Shown here: piece after piece, positions 1 to 9,801 of the stretch | Layout: each line of letters begins with the position of its first letter | Position numbering within the stretch: position 1 is the first letter of the stretch | Source: a virus | Virus record (IMG/VR): IMGVR_UViG_3300025133_008382 | Span: 1-39,845 of that record | Length of the DNA stretch: 39,845 bases | Reading direction: 5' to 3' (one strand) | Program-made: the position numbers and the translations under genes | Notes under the pieces: model-generated | Seen by the model: the letters and a program-made list of their open reading frames with translations, nothing else | Told to the model about the DNA's origin: nothing | The model's database searches: none

Positions 1-3000
1 ACAAGCGGACATACAGTCACTGCTAATGGTAATGCAGCTATCACAACTTCGGAGAAGAAGTTTGGAGCAGGATCTGCATACTTCGATGGCAGCGGAGATT
101 ATTTAAGTGTTCCAAGCAGTAGCAATTTTGTGTTTGGAACAGACGACTTCACGGTTGAAATGTGGTGCTATTCAACAGATAATCGCGACTTTGGCTCTCT
201 CATCGACAACCGCGCAGGATCAGTCTCCGGAGACTGGATGATTGGGTGTAAAGCAGATCACCAGCTTTATGTTTGGGGTGCCAACTCCTTTACAGTAACT
301 AGTGGCGCAACTCCACTAACAGAGAATATCTGGCATCATATCGCCTACACTCGCGCAAGCGGCACTCATTACTTATTTATTGATGGCACCCTAGTGGGCA
401 CCGGAAATGCTGCTAAAAATTATCAGCAAGTTGGAATTCTCTCCGTTGGTGCAAGAGGCGCCGGCGGCGAAAACTTCAAAGGCTACATCGACGACATCCG
501 CATCACAAAGGGTCTCGCCCGTTACACAGCAAACTTCACAGTTCCAGCAGCAGCACACCCACTTGCAACAACAATGCAAGACCCAAGTGCCTACACAGTT
601 ACTTACACCGCAACCGATGCAGCAAGCAATGTTGCAACAGCAACTCGCATAGTAAACGTCGAAGCTGACAATCCCCCAGTAATCACTCTTACTGGGAATG
701 CCAATATAACAGTCGAAGCCGGCACTTCTTATACCGACCCCGGCGCCACAGCAACGGACGACAATGATGGAAATCTCACCTCCTCAATAGTGACAACCAC
801 AGTTAAGGGAATATCAGGCGCAGTATATACAGAGGATTTATCGGGAGGATCAACCGGTTGGACAGACAACACCGTTACTTCCTATACTGCTACTAGAACA
901 GATACCAGCACAGCTATCTCAGGATATATGCACGGAAGGTTCGGAGGAACTAGCAATAATGAAAAAACCATTACTATCTCCGGAGCAACTGGGCAAACTA
1001 TTAATATTAAGGGTAAATATTTTATTCTTGATTCGTGGGATACCGAACCGGGAAAAATATATGTTAATGGAGTAGAAATGATTGGGTTTACCGCCGGCGG
1101 AGGCGGCTCACCGGTTTCTTTCTCAAATGGCTCGGGACTTGTTACTGCTCAATATCCTATTAGTGGATTTAACCACGATAAGGGATGGGGCAATGAGAAT
1201 GTTATAGAGTTTGATATCCCATACGTCATGACCAGTGATTCTGTTGTCCTCAAATTTTACGCAGGATTAAGTTCTGGAGCAAACGATGAATCAATGGGGT
1301 TTTCTATTGATGAAATTTCAATGCCAGAGATACCAGTTGGAAGCGTAGACGCTAACAGTGCGGCAGTATATACTGTGCGGTACAACGTAAGTGATTCAGC
1401 AGGCAATGCAGCCACACAGGTGATAAGGACAGTCACCGTGGCAGACACAACAGCACCAGTGATCACAGTAACAGGAGCTAACCCAGCAACAATAAATGCA
1501 GGAGCAACCTACACCGATGCTGGAGCAACAGCAGTAGATAATATTGACGGCGCAGTAGCAGTTGTGACTACAGGAGTAAGTGCCATAAGTGAAGCCGCAG
1601 ACGCAAATTGGAACGATGTCAAGCTGCTTCTACCACTTGATGGAAATGCAACAGACTCCTCCACTAGCGGACATACTGTCAGCCTAAACGGAAACGTTTC
1701 ACATTCTACAGCTCAACAGAAATTCGGCACTCATTCGGCACTCTTTAGTTCAAATGGTCAGGGCAAAATTACTCTTCCAAGCACACAAGATGTAGCTTTT
1801 GGAACAGGAGATTTCACGATTGAGATTCATGCATACTGGACCAGTGTTGCAATGAATACGGGGAGTATGTATCCCACATTTTTTGATAGTGGCTGTGGAT
1901 CCGGTCCTGGCCTTGCAATCAGAAGGCACAATAGCGGAAGCTCTTTACAGATTTTTGGACCAGGACACGCAGGTGGACAAACTATTGGGTGGACACCATC
2001 AGCCGGACAGTGGTATCATCTTGCATTTGTAAGAGATGCCGGCACATTTAAATTCTTTGTGGATGGTACGCTGGTGGGCACACAATCATTTAATTATAAT
2101 TTCGGCGTAGGATCTTGGCCTGTTGTTATTGGTGGATCACGCCACGAATCGGGTGAAGGTTTAAAAAATGTACATTTAGATAATGTTCGCATCACAAAAG
2201 GCGTAGCTCGTTACACAGCAAACTTCACAGTTCCCACAGCAGCACACCCAACAGCCAACTCAACAGGCGGAGCAATCGCAGGCACTCACACAATCACCTA
2301 CACAGCAACAGATGCGGCAAGTAACGTTGCTACTGCAACCAGAACAGTAAACGTCATTGCTGACACAACAGCACCAGTAATCACGGTTCTAGGAAATAAT
2401 CCAGAATCAACAAGCACTAATTTAGCTTATACCGATGCTGGAGCAACAGCAGTCGATGCAGTTGACGGAGCAGTGGCGGTTGTTACAACAGGACTTGATG
2501 CTATAGGAATCGCCGCAACAGAAACATTCGCCTATACTGGAGCCGATCAATCATTCGTAATTCCAGCCGGAATAACTTCAATCACAGCATGCTTATGGGG
2601 CGCAGGTGGAGCAGGTGGATATCCTGTAAACGGCGCAGGTGGACCAGGAGCAGCGGGCGGTTACGCCGAAGGAACAATCGCGGTTACTCCTGGTGAAACC
2701 ATTACATTAGTAGTTGGCGGAGCAGGAAACATAACATCTGGATCTAACACTTATACTCCCGTTGTATACGGCTTCGGCGGAAGAGGAAGGGTTCAATACC
2801 ACAACGGAGCAGGCGGCGCAGGTGGTGGTCTCGCAGGACTCTTTAGGGGATCCGCCGATCAATCAAACGCTTTAATTATTGCTGGTGGTGGAGCCGGCGG
2901 TGGTGGATATTTCACCTCAAACAATATCGCAGGAGCAGCCGGTGGACTTCTTGGACTCGACGGTGGAGATCCTGAATCCGGTACCGGTGGTACCCAAACA

Positions 3001-5181
3001 GCAGGAGGCACAGCAGCATCTGTTCAGTACGCTGGCACAGCCGGATCAGCGCTACAAGGCGGAAACGGTGGCCACATTTGTGGTGGTGGTGGTGCAGGTT
3101 ACTTTGGTGGCGCCGGCGGCGGACATGTCGGAGGCTCCGGAAGAACAGCCTCTGGTGGTGGTGGATCCTCCTTTCTCGGAACGACAACCGATTCATTAAC
3201 CCAGGCAGGCTCAAATGTAACTCCTCCATATCAAAGTTCCGATAAATATGTAGCAGGAGTTGGGGTTGGCGGAGCAGCTAACACTGTAGGTGGCCCTGCG
3301 CTTATCGTTATCTCTTATTCCTCTGGCAGTACAGCCGGAACACACACAGTTACTTACACCGCAACAGACGCAGCCGGCAATGCTGGAACTGCAACTAGAA
3401 CAGTTACTGTTATTCCAGACACAACAGCACCAGTAATCACAGTAACGGGCGATAATCCAGTTAATATACTTCCTGGAGCAGCCTACACAGATGCTGGAGC
3501 AACAGCAGTAGACAATATTGACGGAGCAGTGGCGGTTGTGACGACAGGTCTTGCAGCAATCGGGATCCCAACCACCGACGCGCTAGCTTATACCGGCGCC
3601 GAACAAACGTATATAGTACCAGCAGGAATAACTTCAATCACAGCAAAATTGTGGGGAGCAGGTGGAGGTAGCACCGCCAGCAGCGCAGGAACAGGCGGCG
3701 CCGGCGGATACACCGAAGGAACAATCGCAGTCACTCCAGGAGCCACTCTTAAAATAGTCACCGGTGCAGGTGGAGCAGCAGGCACGGCAGGATCCGCAGG
3801 AGCCGCCGGTTACGGTGGCGGTGGAGCAGGTGGCCCAAGAGGTGGCAGACAAGGCGCCGCTGGTGGCGGTTATTCTGGCATTTTCCTTAATACAGTTAGT
3901 CACAGTACAGCGCTACTCATTGCAGGTGGTGGTGGCGGCGCCGGCTTTCAATACGGACCAACCCCAGCCGGCAACGGTGGCGCAGGTGGTGGAACAACAG
4001 GCTCTGACGCACCTAATGTTGGAAACTATCCAAGTAACTGGGGCGGATTTGGAGCAACAGGTGGATCACAAACATCTGGTGGTGCAATCGGTAAAGCTTG
4101 GTTTCACAACGGAGGCGACCAGGGCTATCGTAACGCAACCGTGGGTTCTGCACTCCAAGGTGGAAATGGTGGAGACAGGGGCGACGACGTTGGCGGCGGC
4201 GGCGGTGGCGGCGGCGGCTACTACGGCGGTGGCGGCGGAGCAGGAGCCCAACCAGGCATCGGCGGTGGCGGCGGTTCCTCTTTTATAATAGGCACTGCAA
4301 CTAACTCACAAACTATTGCCGGCACGACATTCACGCCTCCACAACAAAGTGACGCGGATTATGTCGCAGGCACCGGCCTCGGCGCCGCTCTAACTAACAG
4401 CGGAGGAAACGGCCTAGTCACGATTACACATTCAGGCGGAGGTGCAATTGAGGGTACCCATACAGTTACTTACACAGCAACAGATGCATCAAGTAACGTA
4501 GCAACGGCAACAAGAACAGTTGTAGTAGCGCCACCATTTGTAAAGCCAGGACAGGGAGTTAATCGTTATGACTATATCTCAGACCCACTGGTAGTTGGTT
4601 TGGCCGCTCCCACTGGAGCAGGCGGTTTAGCTCAATCAGACGATGGCGAAGCTGGAATCTATGTTGATCTTGATGAGTTCTTACACGAGACAACAGGAGT
4701 AACGGTATGGACAAGAAACACCAGCGGTGTATGGTCAACTTGGGATGCAACTCCAACAAAGGGCTTCACCTTTCCATGGGGCACATCAGAGCAGTCAATA
4801 TATTTTCAGATTGGAGCCCCAAGTAATAAGTTTGTTCGAGTTGTTAAAATGCAGGAAGCAATTGTATACGATGCGAATAAAGCAGATGACGATGACAGTT
4901 CTCAGACTCTCAAAAGAAGAGGCGAGGCACCAATAACTTTGGATCCAACACTAGGTGAACCAGTCATTGAATTTGCTACCGTCAACTGGCCAGCCTTAGA
5001 GGTAAAAACATTCAAAACACCAAATCCGTTCACACCGGTTATTCAAGTTTGGACATATGAAGGAACTCTGGCGACACTAGCATCTCCAGGAGATTTTGAA
5101 ATTGATGTTATTGACCCAGATGCCGCATCTATAACCAGGCTAGTTGGCTCAGGCAATGTAAAAGTCCGGATAATGGACTAA
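1..5181 (+). CDS. Giant modular tail fibre/adhesin (LamG, DUF5011-type Ig-like, Gly-rich modules), 5'-truncated
   Basis: The frame is open from base 1, and residues before the first possible start (GTG at 130) already belong to a LamG fold, so the true start lies upstream of the window. Modules in order, by base: LamG/concanavalin-like domain (1-560); Ig-like DUF5011-type repeat with a PPVITLTG strand and a TDPGATATDD turn (660-800); an inserted beta domain (800-1330); a second Ig-like repeat (1340-1575); a second LamG (1600-2260), ending like the first in a VRITKG-ARYTANFTVP motif; Ig-like repeat (2280-2500); glycine-rich domain (2520-3330); Ig-like repeat (3340-3560); second glycine-rich domain (3580-4440); Ig-like strand and a unique C-terminal domain (4450-5181). 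LamG and glycine-rich modules in phage fibres usually bind surface glycans, so a host-recognition fibre is the best reading. The exact fibre type is inferred. A terminator follows directly. Confidence 0.85.
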   Translation, partial: TSGHTVTANGNAAITTSEKKFGAGSAYFDGSGDYLSVPSSSNFVFGTDDFTVEMWCYSTDNRDFGSLIDNRAGSVSGDWMIGCKADHQLYVWGANSFTVTSGATPLTENIWHHIAYTRASGTHYLFIDGTLVGTGNAAKNYQQVGILSVGARGAGGENFKGYIDDIRITKGLARYTANFTVPAAAHPLATTMQDPSAYTVTYTATDAASNVATATRIVNVEADNPPVITLTGNANITVEAGTSYTDPGATATDDNDGNLTSSIVTTTVKGISGAVYTEDLSGGSTGWTDNTVTSYTATRTDTSTAISGYMHGRFGGTSNNEKTITISGATGQTINIKGKYFILDSWDTEPGKIYVNGVEMIGFTAGGGGSPVSFSNGSGLVTAQYPISGFNHDKGWGNENVIEFDIPYVMTSDSVVLKFYAGLSSGANDESMGFSIDEISMPEIPVGSVDANSAAVYTVRYNVSDSAGNAATQVIRTVTVADTTAPVITVTGANPATINAGATYTDAGATAVDNIDGAVAVVTTGVSAISEAADANWNDVKLLLPLDGNATDSSTSGHTVSLNGNVSHSTAQQKFGTHSALFSSNGQGKITLPSTQDVAFGTGDFTIEIHAYWTSVAMNTGSMYPTFFDSGCGSGPGLAIRRHNSGSSLQIFGPGHAGGQTIGWTPSAGQWYHLAFVRDAGTFKFFVDGTLVGTQSFNYNFGVGSWPVVIGGSRHESGEGLKNVHLDNVRITKGVARYTANFTVPTAAHPTANSTGGAIAGTHTITYTATDAASNVATATRTVNVIADTTAPVITVLGNNPESTSTNLAYTDAGATAVDAVDGAVAVVTTGLDAIGIAATETFAYTGADQSFVIPAGITSITACLWGAGGAGGYPVNGAGGPGAAGGYAEGTIAVTPGETITLVVGGAGNITSGSNTYTPVVYGFGGRGRVQYHNGAGGAGGGLAGLFRGSADQSNALIIAGGGAGGGGYFTSNNIAGAAGGLLGLDGGDPESGTGGTQTAGGTAASVQYAGTAGSALQGGNGGHICGGGGAGYFGGAGGGHVGGSGRTASGGGGSSFLGTTTDSLTQAGSNVTPPYQSSDKYVAGVGVGGAANTVGGPALIVISYSSGSTAGTHTVTYTATDAAGNAGTATRTVTVIPDTTAPVITVTGDNPVNILPGAAYTDAGATAVDNIDGAVAVVTTGLAAIGIPTTDALAYTGAEQTYIVPAGITSITAKLWGAGGGSTASSAGTGGAGGYTEGTIAVTPGATLKIVTGAGGAAGTAGSAGAAGYGGGGAGGPRGGRQGAAGGGYSGIFLNTVSHSTALLIAGGGGGAGFQYGPTPAGNGGAGGGTTGSDAPNVGNYPSNWGGFGATGGSQTSGGAIGKAWFHNGGDQGYRNATVGSALQGGNGGDRGDDVGGGGGGGGGYYGGGGGAGAQPGIGGGGGSSFIIGTATNSQTIAGTTFTPPQQSDADYVAGTGLGAALTNSGGNGLVTITHSGGGAIEGTHTVTYTATDASSNVATATRTVVVAPPFVKPGQGVNRYDYISDPLVVGLAAPTGAGGLAQSDDGEAGIYVDLDEFLHETTGVTVWTRNTSGVWSTWDATPTKGFTFPWGTSEQSIYFQIGAPSNKFVRVVKMQEAIVYDANKADDDDSSQTLKRRGEAPITLDPTLGEPVIEFATVNWPALEVKTFKTPNPFTPVIQVWTYEGTLATLASPGDFEIDVIDPDAASITRLVGSGNVKVRIMD

Positions 5182-5203
5182 AAGGTGAGGATCCTCATTA
5201 TTC

Positions 5204-5228
5204 AAGGCGGGTTAATCCCGCCTTTTTT
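5204..5228 (+). terminator. Intrinsic terminator after the fibre gene
   Basis: A perfect 8-bp stem (AAGGCGGG / CCCGCCTT) with a 5-nt loop runs into a T tract, 23 nt after the fibre stop codon. It separates the fibre gene from the yeaH-spoVR-prkA operon. Confidence 0.9.
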
Positions 5229-5250
5229 GTATCTTTTCCCTAGTTTATAC

Positions 5251-5259
5251 CTATTTACA
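5251..5259 (+). promoter_or_regulatory. Putative late promoter (CTATTTACA) of the yeaH-spoVR-prkA operon
   Basis: CTATTTACA lies just before the Shine-Dalgarno AAGGAG and 18 nt before the ATG at 5278. The same CTAYTTAYA-like motif sits at similar distances before several virion genes in this window. It is AT-rich like T4 late promoters, but its function is inferred from position and recurrence only. Confidence 0.5.
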
Positions 5260-5277
5260 TAGGAAGGAGTAAGCTGT

Positions 5278-6492
5278 ATGAGCATTTTTCGTAAGCACAA
5301 AACAGTAGCAGACAGATCAGCGGCTGACCGTGCAAGACATAAAAAGAAAATAGAGAAAGCGATCAAGGAAGGGATTAAAGATGTAGTTGCAGAAGAGTCT
5401 ATCATTGGACAAAACGGAAAGAAGAAAATAAAGATTCCAGTAAAGGGTATAAAAGAGTATCGTTTTGTATATGGCTCCGGAGAACAAAACAAACAAGTTG
5501 GTTCAGCAGGCGATAAACAAATAAAGAAAGGCCAAGGTTTATCTCAGAGAAGAAAGGCCGGCCAAAAGCCAGGGAAACAAGCAGGTAACCAAGCAGGTGA
5601 AGAATACTATGAAGTAGAAGTAACCTTAGAAGAACTAGCAGAGTATCTCTTTTCAGACTTAGAATTACCAGAGTTAGAAAAGAAGAAGTTTCGTTTCTTA
5701 AAAGATGATAAACTAAAGAGAAAAGGTTATCGCTCAAAAGGAATTCACCCGAGACTCTCAAAGAAAGAAACATTAAAGAAAAGAATCAGAAGAAGAAAAG
5801 CAGCAGAAAGAGCAGGAACTTATGATCCAGAGAAGGACGAGAGGTTCCCCTTTCACGAAAGCGATTTGAAATATAAACATATGAAAGTTGTGAAAGAAGA
5901 ATCAAACATGGCTGTAATCTTTTTCTTGATGGATGTATCCGGCTCAATGGGAAAACAAAAAAAGTACCTCGCCCGATCCTATTATTTTCTCCTCTACCAA
6001 TTCCTCAGACACAAATACGAGAATGTAGAAGTTGTATTTATCTCACACACGACAGAAGCCAAAGAAGTCTCAGAAGATGATTTCTTTCATACAGCGAGTA
6101 CTGGCGGAACAAGAGCTTCTTCAGCATTCGAGATGACAAAAGATATAATTGAAAAACAATATCACCCAAGCAACTGGAACATTTATATCTTCTACTCCGG
6201 AGATGGAGAAAACTGGCCAGATGATAACAAGAAAGCTCTGAGCCTTATAGAACAATTAAAACAAATTTGCCGTATGATAGTATATACTGAGATTGATCCC
6301 TTCTTTGTTCAAGAGGCCCCAAGGAATATTGGGTCTCATTTGGCACAGTTACTAGGGGAATCATCGATAAGACAACTTTGGATGAATCTCGATGCTCTTG
6401 TCGGAAAACATTTTAAGAAAGCAAGAATAGCCACACCCTCAGACATCTGGCCAGTCTTTAATAGAATATTCGGAGGTAAAGACACACAATGA
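5278..6492 (+). CDS. yeaH: YeaH/YhbH family protein (DUF444, VWA-like)
   Basis: The protein has 404 residues, close to Bacillus YhbH and E. coli YeaH. The N-terminal half is very basic and probably disordered. A VWA-like domain starts near residue 212, with a MIDAS-type DVSGSMG (Asp219) and a later GGTRASSA that can supply the conserved Thr. A YSGDGENWP segment typical of the family follows. In bacteria YeaH is encoded with the PrkA kinase and SpoVR/YcgB and is linked to stationary-phase or stress responses and sporulation; its biochemical role is poorly known. Here it opens an operon with those same two partners, overlapping spoVR by ATGA. The start is supported by AAGGAG upstream. Family assignment is firm; the role in infection is unknown. 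Confidence 0.92.
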   Translation: MSIFRKHKTVADRSAADRARHKKKIEKAIKEGIKDVVAEESIIGQNGKKKIKIPVKGIKEYRFVYGSGEQNKQVGSAGDKQIKKGQGLSQRRKAGQKPGKQAGNQAGEEYYEVEVTLEELAEYLFSDLELPELEKKKFRFLKDDKLKRKGYRSKGIHPRLSKKETLKKRIRRRKAAERAGTYDPEKDERFPFHESDLKYKHMKVVKEESNMAVIFFLMDVSGSMGKQKKYLARSYYFLLYQFLRHKYENVEVVFISHTTEAKEVSEDDFFHTASTGGTRASSAFEMTKDIIEKQYHPSNWNIYIFYSGDGENWPDDNKKALSLIEQLKQICRMIVYTEIDPFFVQEAPRNIGSHLAQLLGESSIRQLWMNLDALVGKHFKKARIATPSDIWPVFNRIFGGKDTQ

Positions 6493-7808
6493 GTTATACT
6501 GTAAATGATTTAGATTATTGGGATAAAAAGATAAATGAGATCGCAAAAGAGAAGTATGGTCTCGAATGGTACCCTGTTGAATATGAAATAATAGATTTTC
6601 ACGAAATGATGGGGGCGATGGCATATGTCGGACTACCCACCCATTATCGTCACTGGAGCTATGGAAAAGCATTTGAAAGAACGCAAACCTCTTACAACCT
6701 TGGTCAGTCTGGCTTACCCTACGAAATGGTTATCAATTCTAATCCGTCTATCGCTTATCTGATGCTAGAAAATCCACTAAGCACGCATATCCTTACGATG
6801 GCTCATGTTGTCGGCCACGTACACTTCTTTACAAACAATAGAATGTTCAAGCATACAGGCGCAGATACAATTATCTCTCGTTTTAAACTAGCAGCCAAGA
6901 GAGTCCAGAGTTATATCGAGAATCCAAATATAGGAATAGATAAAGTTGAAAAGGTATTAGATGCAGCACATGCAATTCGATATCAACAACCAAGAACCCC
7001 CGGTATTAGAAGAGAGACACCTGAGGAACTAAGAGAAAAATATATAAACTTAATCAATAATGACTCAACAGGGAAGTTTGAAGACTTCGATATTAACAGA
7101 AAACCACTGGAATCGGACTATAACATACTATCTTTCATACGAGAGAACAATCATAACCTCGAAGAGTGGGAAAAAGACTTATTAAAGATAGCAGAAGACG
7201 AGGCAAAGTATTTTATGCCTCAAGCCCAAACAAAGATAATGAATGAGGGCTTCGCCTGCTATATACACTATAAACTATTACATGACTTAGAATTACCAGA
7301 CGATATGCACCTCGCCTTTGTAAAGCTGCACAACCAAGTTGTCAGATCTCATTTGGGGAAAATTAATCCATATCATCTGGGATTCGTAATGATGATGAAA
7401 ATAGCAGAAGAACACGGACACGAAGCAGTCATAGAAGCTGTAAATATTCACGATGATGAAAGTTTCCTTAGAAAGTATCTTGACTTTGATTTATGCAATG
7501 AACTTAACTTATTCTCCTATTCTTTTTCAAAAAAGCAAAGAAAACACGTAGTTCAAGATATTTCTGACGAAGATGGGTGGAAAGAGGTCCGTGACGCACT
7601 AGTTAGTACTGTGGGACTGAAGTCGGTTCCAGTAGTCTATGTCAGCGATGTTGATCCCAAGAGTGGGGTCCTCTACCTTCATCATGAGCATGATGGCAGA
7701 GATCTTGATATAGAGTACGCCAATCAGGTTTTTAAACATATTGAGAATCTGTGGGGCAGACGTGTTGTAATGTATTCTATTGTAGAAGGTGAAATATGGG
7801 AGTTCTAA
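6489..7808 (+). CDS. spoVR: SpoVR/YcgB family protein
   Basis: The protein has 439 residues, slightly shorter than B. subtilis SpoVR and E. coli YcgB. The N-terminus (DLDYWDKKINEIAKEKYGL, then a YPVEYEIID segment) and the central signatures MAHVVGHVHFF and NEGFACYIHY match the family. Conserved histidines and glutamates in these motifs could bind metal, but no catalytic activity is established for the family. SpoVR is a spore cortex factor in Bacillus, but homologues are widespread in non-sporulating bacteria, where they co-occur with PrkA and YeaH. The start codon overlaps the yeaH stop (ATGA) and the prkA start lies 2 nt after the stop, implying translational coupling. The gene order yeaH-spoVR-prkA differs from the usual prkA-yeaH-spoVR. 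Confidence 0.92.
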   Translation: MSYTVNDLDYWDKKINEIAKEKYGLEWYPVEYEIIDFHEMMGAMAYVGLPTHYRHWSYGKAFERTQTSYNLGQSGLPYEMVINSNPSIAYLMLENPLSTHILTMAHVVGHVHFFTNNRMFKHTGADTIISRFKLAAKRVQSYIENPNIGIDKVEKVLDAAHAIRYQQPRTPGIRRETPEELREKYINLINNDSTGKFEDFDINRKPLESDYNILSFIRENNHNLEEWEKDLLKIAEDEAKYFMPQAQTKIMNEGFACYIHYKLLHDLELPDDMHLAFVKLHNQVVRSHLGKINPYHLGFVMMMKIAEEHGHEAVIEAVNIHDDESFLRKYLDFDLCNELNLFSYSFSKKQRKHVVQDISDEDGWKEVRDALVSTVGLKSVPVVYVSDVDPKSGVLYLHHEHDGRDLDIEYANQVFKHIENLWGRRVVMYSIVEGEIWEF

Positions 7809-7809
7809 A

Positions 7810-9744
7810 ATGAGCAAAAAAACACAGAAATTTCTTAAGCTGGTTGAAAAACATCAGGAGAAAGCAAAAATTAAAAGATTTCGAGGAACAATGTCAGATT
7901 ACCTCAAAATGCTTGAAGGTGATTCTTCGGTAACGATGCTATCACACAAGCGCCTTTATGAGTCAATCATTGGCCATGGGATAACCAGGCTAGAAGAATC
8001 TGATTCACGGTGTCAGAAATTATTCGGAGGAGACAAGCTAAGAACCTATGATTATTTTCAATCTCAGTTCTTTGGTATGGAAAGGCCTCTTGCAAAAATA
8101 ATGAGATACTTGAGTTCAGCATCAATGAAAGGTGAAGAATCCAGACAAGTTCTACTTCTTCTTGGTCCAGTCGGCGCAGGTAAGTCTGCTCTAATGGAAC
8201 ATATCAAGAGCGCACTTGAAACTCAAACAATGTATCATATCGATGGGTGCCCTATCCACGAAGAGCCATTACACGCTCTTCCTCGATCATTGCGCTCAGA
8301 GTTCGAGACTATCTATGGAGTCAAGATTGAAGGTGATCTTTGCCCAGTATGTCGCTACACACTATTAGAAGATTTTGGCGGAGACTACATGAAACTTCCA
8401 GTCAAAGAATCTACCTTTTCAGTCAGAGGAAGAAGGGGCGTAGGCGTAGTTCCTCCTATGGACGCAAACACGCAGGATACGAGCCTTCTAATAGGGTCTG
8501 AGGACATCTCTAAGCTAGACTTGTATCCAGAGGATGATCCTCGTTGTTTATCCCTAAATGGGGCTTTCAACGTAGGTAATCGCGGTATCGTAGAATTCGT
8601 TGAAGTATTCAAAAACGAGATTGAATTCCTCCATACGATGATCACCGCAACACAAGAAAAATCAGTTCCATCACCAGGCAAGGGAGCTATGATTTATTTC
8701 GATGGTGTTATCCTTTCTCACTGCAATGAAGCAGAATGGAACAGGTTTAAGTCAGAGCATACAAACGAAGCAATCCTCGATCGTATTGTTAGAGTCAATG
8801 TACCATATTGTTTGGAAGTTGATGAAGAACAAAAGATCTATAATAAGATGCTTGGTAGTTCAGATTTTGATGCTCACATCGCCCCTCATACACTTGAGAT
8901 GGCCTCTATGTTTGCAGTACTCTCTCGTCTTAAAATCTCCAACAAGGTCGACCCCCTAACCAAAATGAAGATCTATAACGGAGAAGACGTAATTGAAAAG
9001 GGTATTATCCGTAAAATTGATATTGAGGATCTCCGAGATGAAGCCAGGGACGAAGGTATGACTGGAATCTCTACCCGCTTTATTATGAAAGCAATTGATT
9101 CAGCCCTATCTGATTCCGAGAAGGGAATGGTAACACCAATTTCTATTCGAGATGCCCTTATTAAACAAGTAAAGGATCAGATTGTTTCCGAGGAAGAAAG
9201 AGAAAGATTACTTCAGTTCCTCCAGAAAGATCTGCACGATGAATACCTCAAGATTCTAGAGAAGGAAATAACAAAAGCTTTTGTCTCTGCATACGAAGAG
9301 CAAGCTGAGTCACTTTTCAACAATTATCTCGATCATGCTGAAGCTTACGTCAATTCTACAAAAGTTAAAGATAGTATTACTAGTGAAGAAATGACACCAG
9401 ATGAGGACTTTATGGTATCAGTAGAAGAACAAATTGGTATTATTGGATCCTCAAGAGAAAACTTCCGTGCTGATATTACAGCCTATATGTTCTCCAAACT
9501 TCGCCGCAAAGAGAAGATTGACTGGAGGTCTTATGCACCTTTAGCAGAAGCTATTGAAAACAAACTAATGGCTTCAGTAAGGGAATTATCAAGAATTGTC
9601 ACCAAGTCTAAGTCGAGAGACAAGAAACAAAAAGGTAAGTATAATGAGATGGTAGAAACTCTAATTAACGAGTATGGATACAACGAATCCTCCGCAGAAG
9701 AGGTAATCAAGTTTGCATCCAATAATTTGTGGCGAGACTCCTAA
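7810..9744 (+). CDS. prkA: PrkA family serine protein kinase (YeaG-like)
   Basis: The protein has 644 residues, the full length of the family (E. coli YeaG is also about 644). The N-terminal AAA-type PrkA domain has Walker A GPVGAGKS (residues 119-126) and a family segment with MYHIDGCPIHEEPLHALP and CPVCRYTL. Walker B-like YFDGVILSHCNEAEW follows, where most relatives read ILAHSNESEW. The C-terminal PrkA domain is complete, with no sign of decay. PrkA proteins are reported Ser/Thr kinases, and some relatives have been proposed to act as AAA proteases. I chose ATG 7810 over GTG 7789 because the upstream start would overlap spoVR, and GGGAG lies before 7810. Phage-borne PrkA may reprogramme host stress or dormancy physiology; that is inference. 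Confidence 0.93.
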   Translation: MSKKTQKFLKLVEKHQEKAKIKRFRGTMSDYLKMLEGDSSVTMLSHKRLYESIIGHGITRLEESDSRCQKLFGGDKLRTYDYFQSQFFGMERPLAKIMRYLSSASMKGEESRQVLLLLGPVGAGKSALMEHIKSALETQTMYHIDGCPIHEEPLHALPRSLRSEFETIYGVKIEGDLCPVCRYTLLEDFGGDYMKLPVKESTFSVRGRRGVGVVPPMDANTQDTSLLIGSEDISKLDLYPEDDPRCLSLNGAFNVGNRGIVEFVEVFKNEIEFLHTMITATQEKSVPSPGKGAMIYFDGVILSHCNEAEWNRFKSEHTNEAILDRIVRVNVPYCLEVDEEQKIYNKMLGSSDFDAHIAPHTLEMASMFAVLSRLKISNKVDPLTKMKIYNGEDVIEKGIIRKIDIEDLRDEARDEGMTGISTRFIMKAIDSALSDSEKGMVTPISIRDALIKQVKDQIVSEEERERLLQFLQKDLHDEYLKILEKEITKAFVSAYEEQAESLFNNYLDHAEAYVNSTKVKDSITSEEMTPDEDFMVSVEEQIGIIGSSRENFRADITAYMFSKLRRKEKIDWRSYAPLAEAIENKLMASVRELSRIVTKSKSRDKKQKGKYNEMVETLINEYGYNESSAEEVIKFASNNLWRDS

Positions 9745-9801
9745 AAACAAAAAAAACTACCATTTTTCTGTATATTTATTAAAACATCATTATAAGATAA
9801 C

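Noticed and set aside
2879-4290. Long antisense and alternate-frame ORFs in the glycine-rich part of the fibre
   Set aside because: Repeated GGN codons keep other frames open and give low-complexity Val/Gln- or His/Arg/Pro-rich products with no ribosome sites.
1-5181. Diversity-generating retroelement acting on the fibre
   Set aside because: No reverse transcriptase gene or template-repeat pair is visible in this window.
5278-9744. Host chromosome contamination or chimeric assembly explaining the PrkA operon
   Set aside because: Flanks on both sides are phage fibre genes, the strand, tight spacing and promoter-like motif match the rest of the window, and there is no visible junction. Read-coverage data would settle it.
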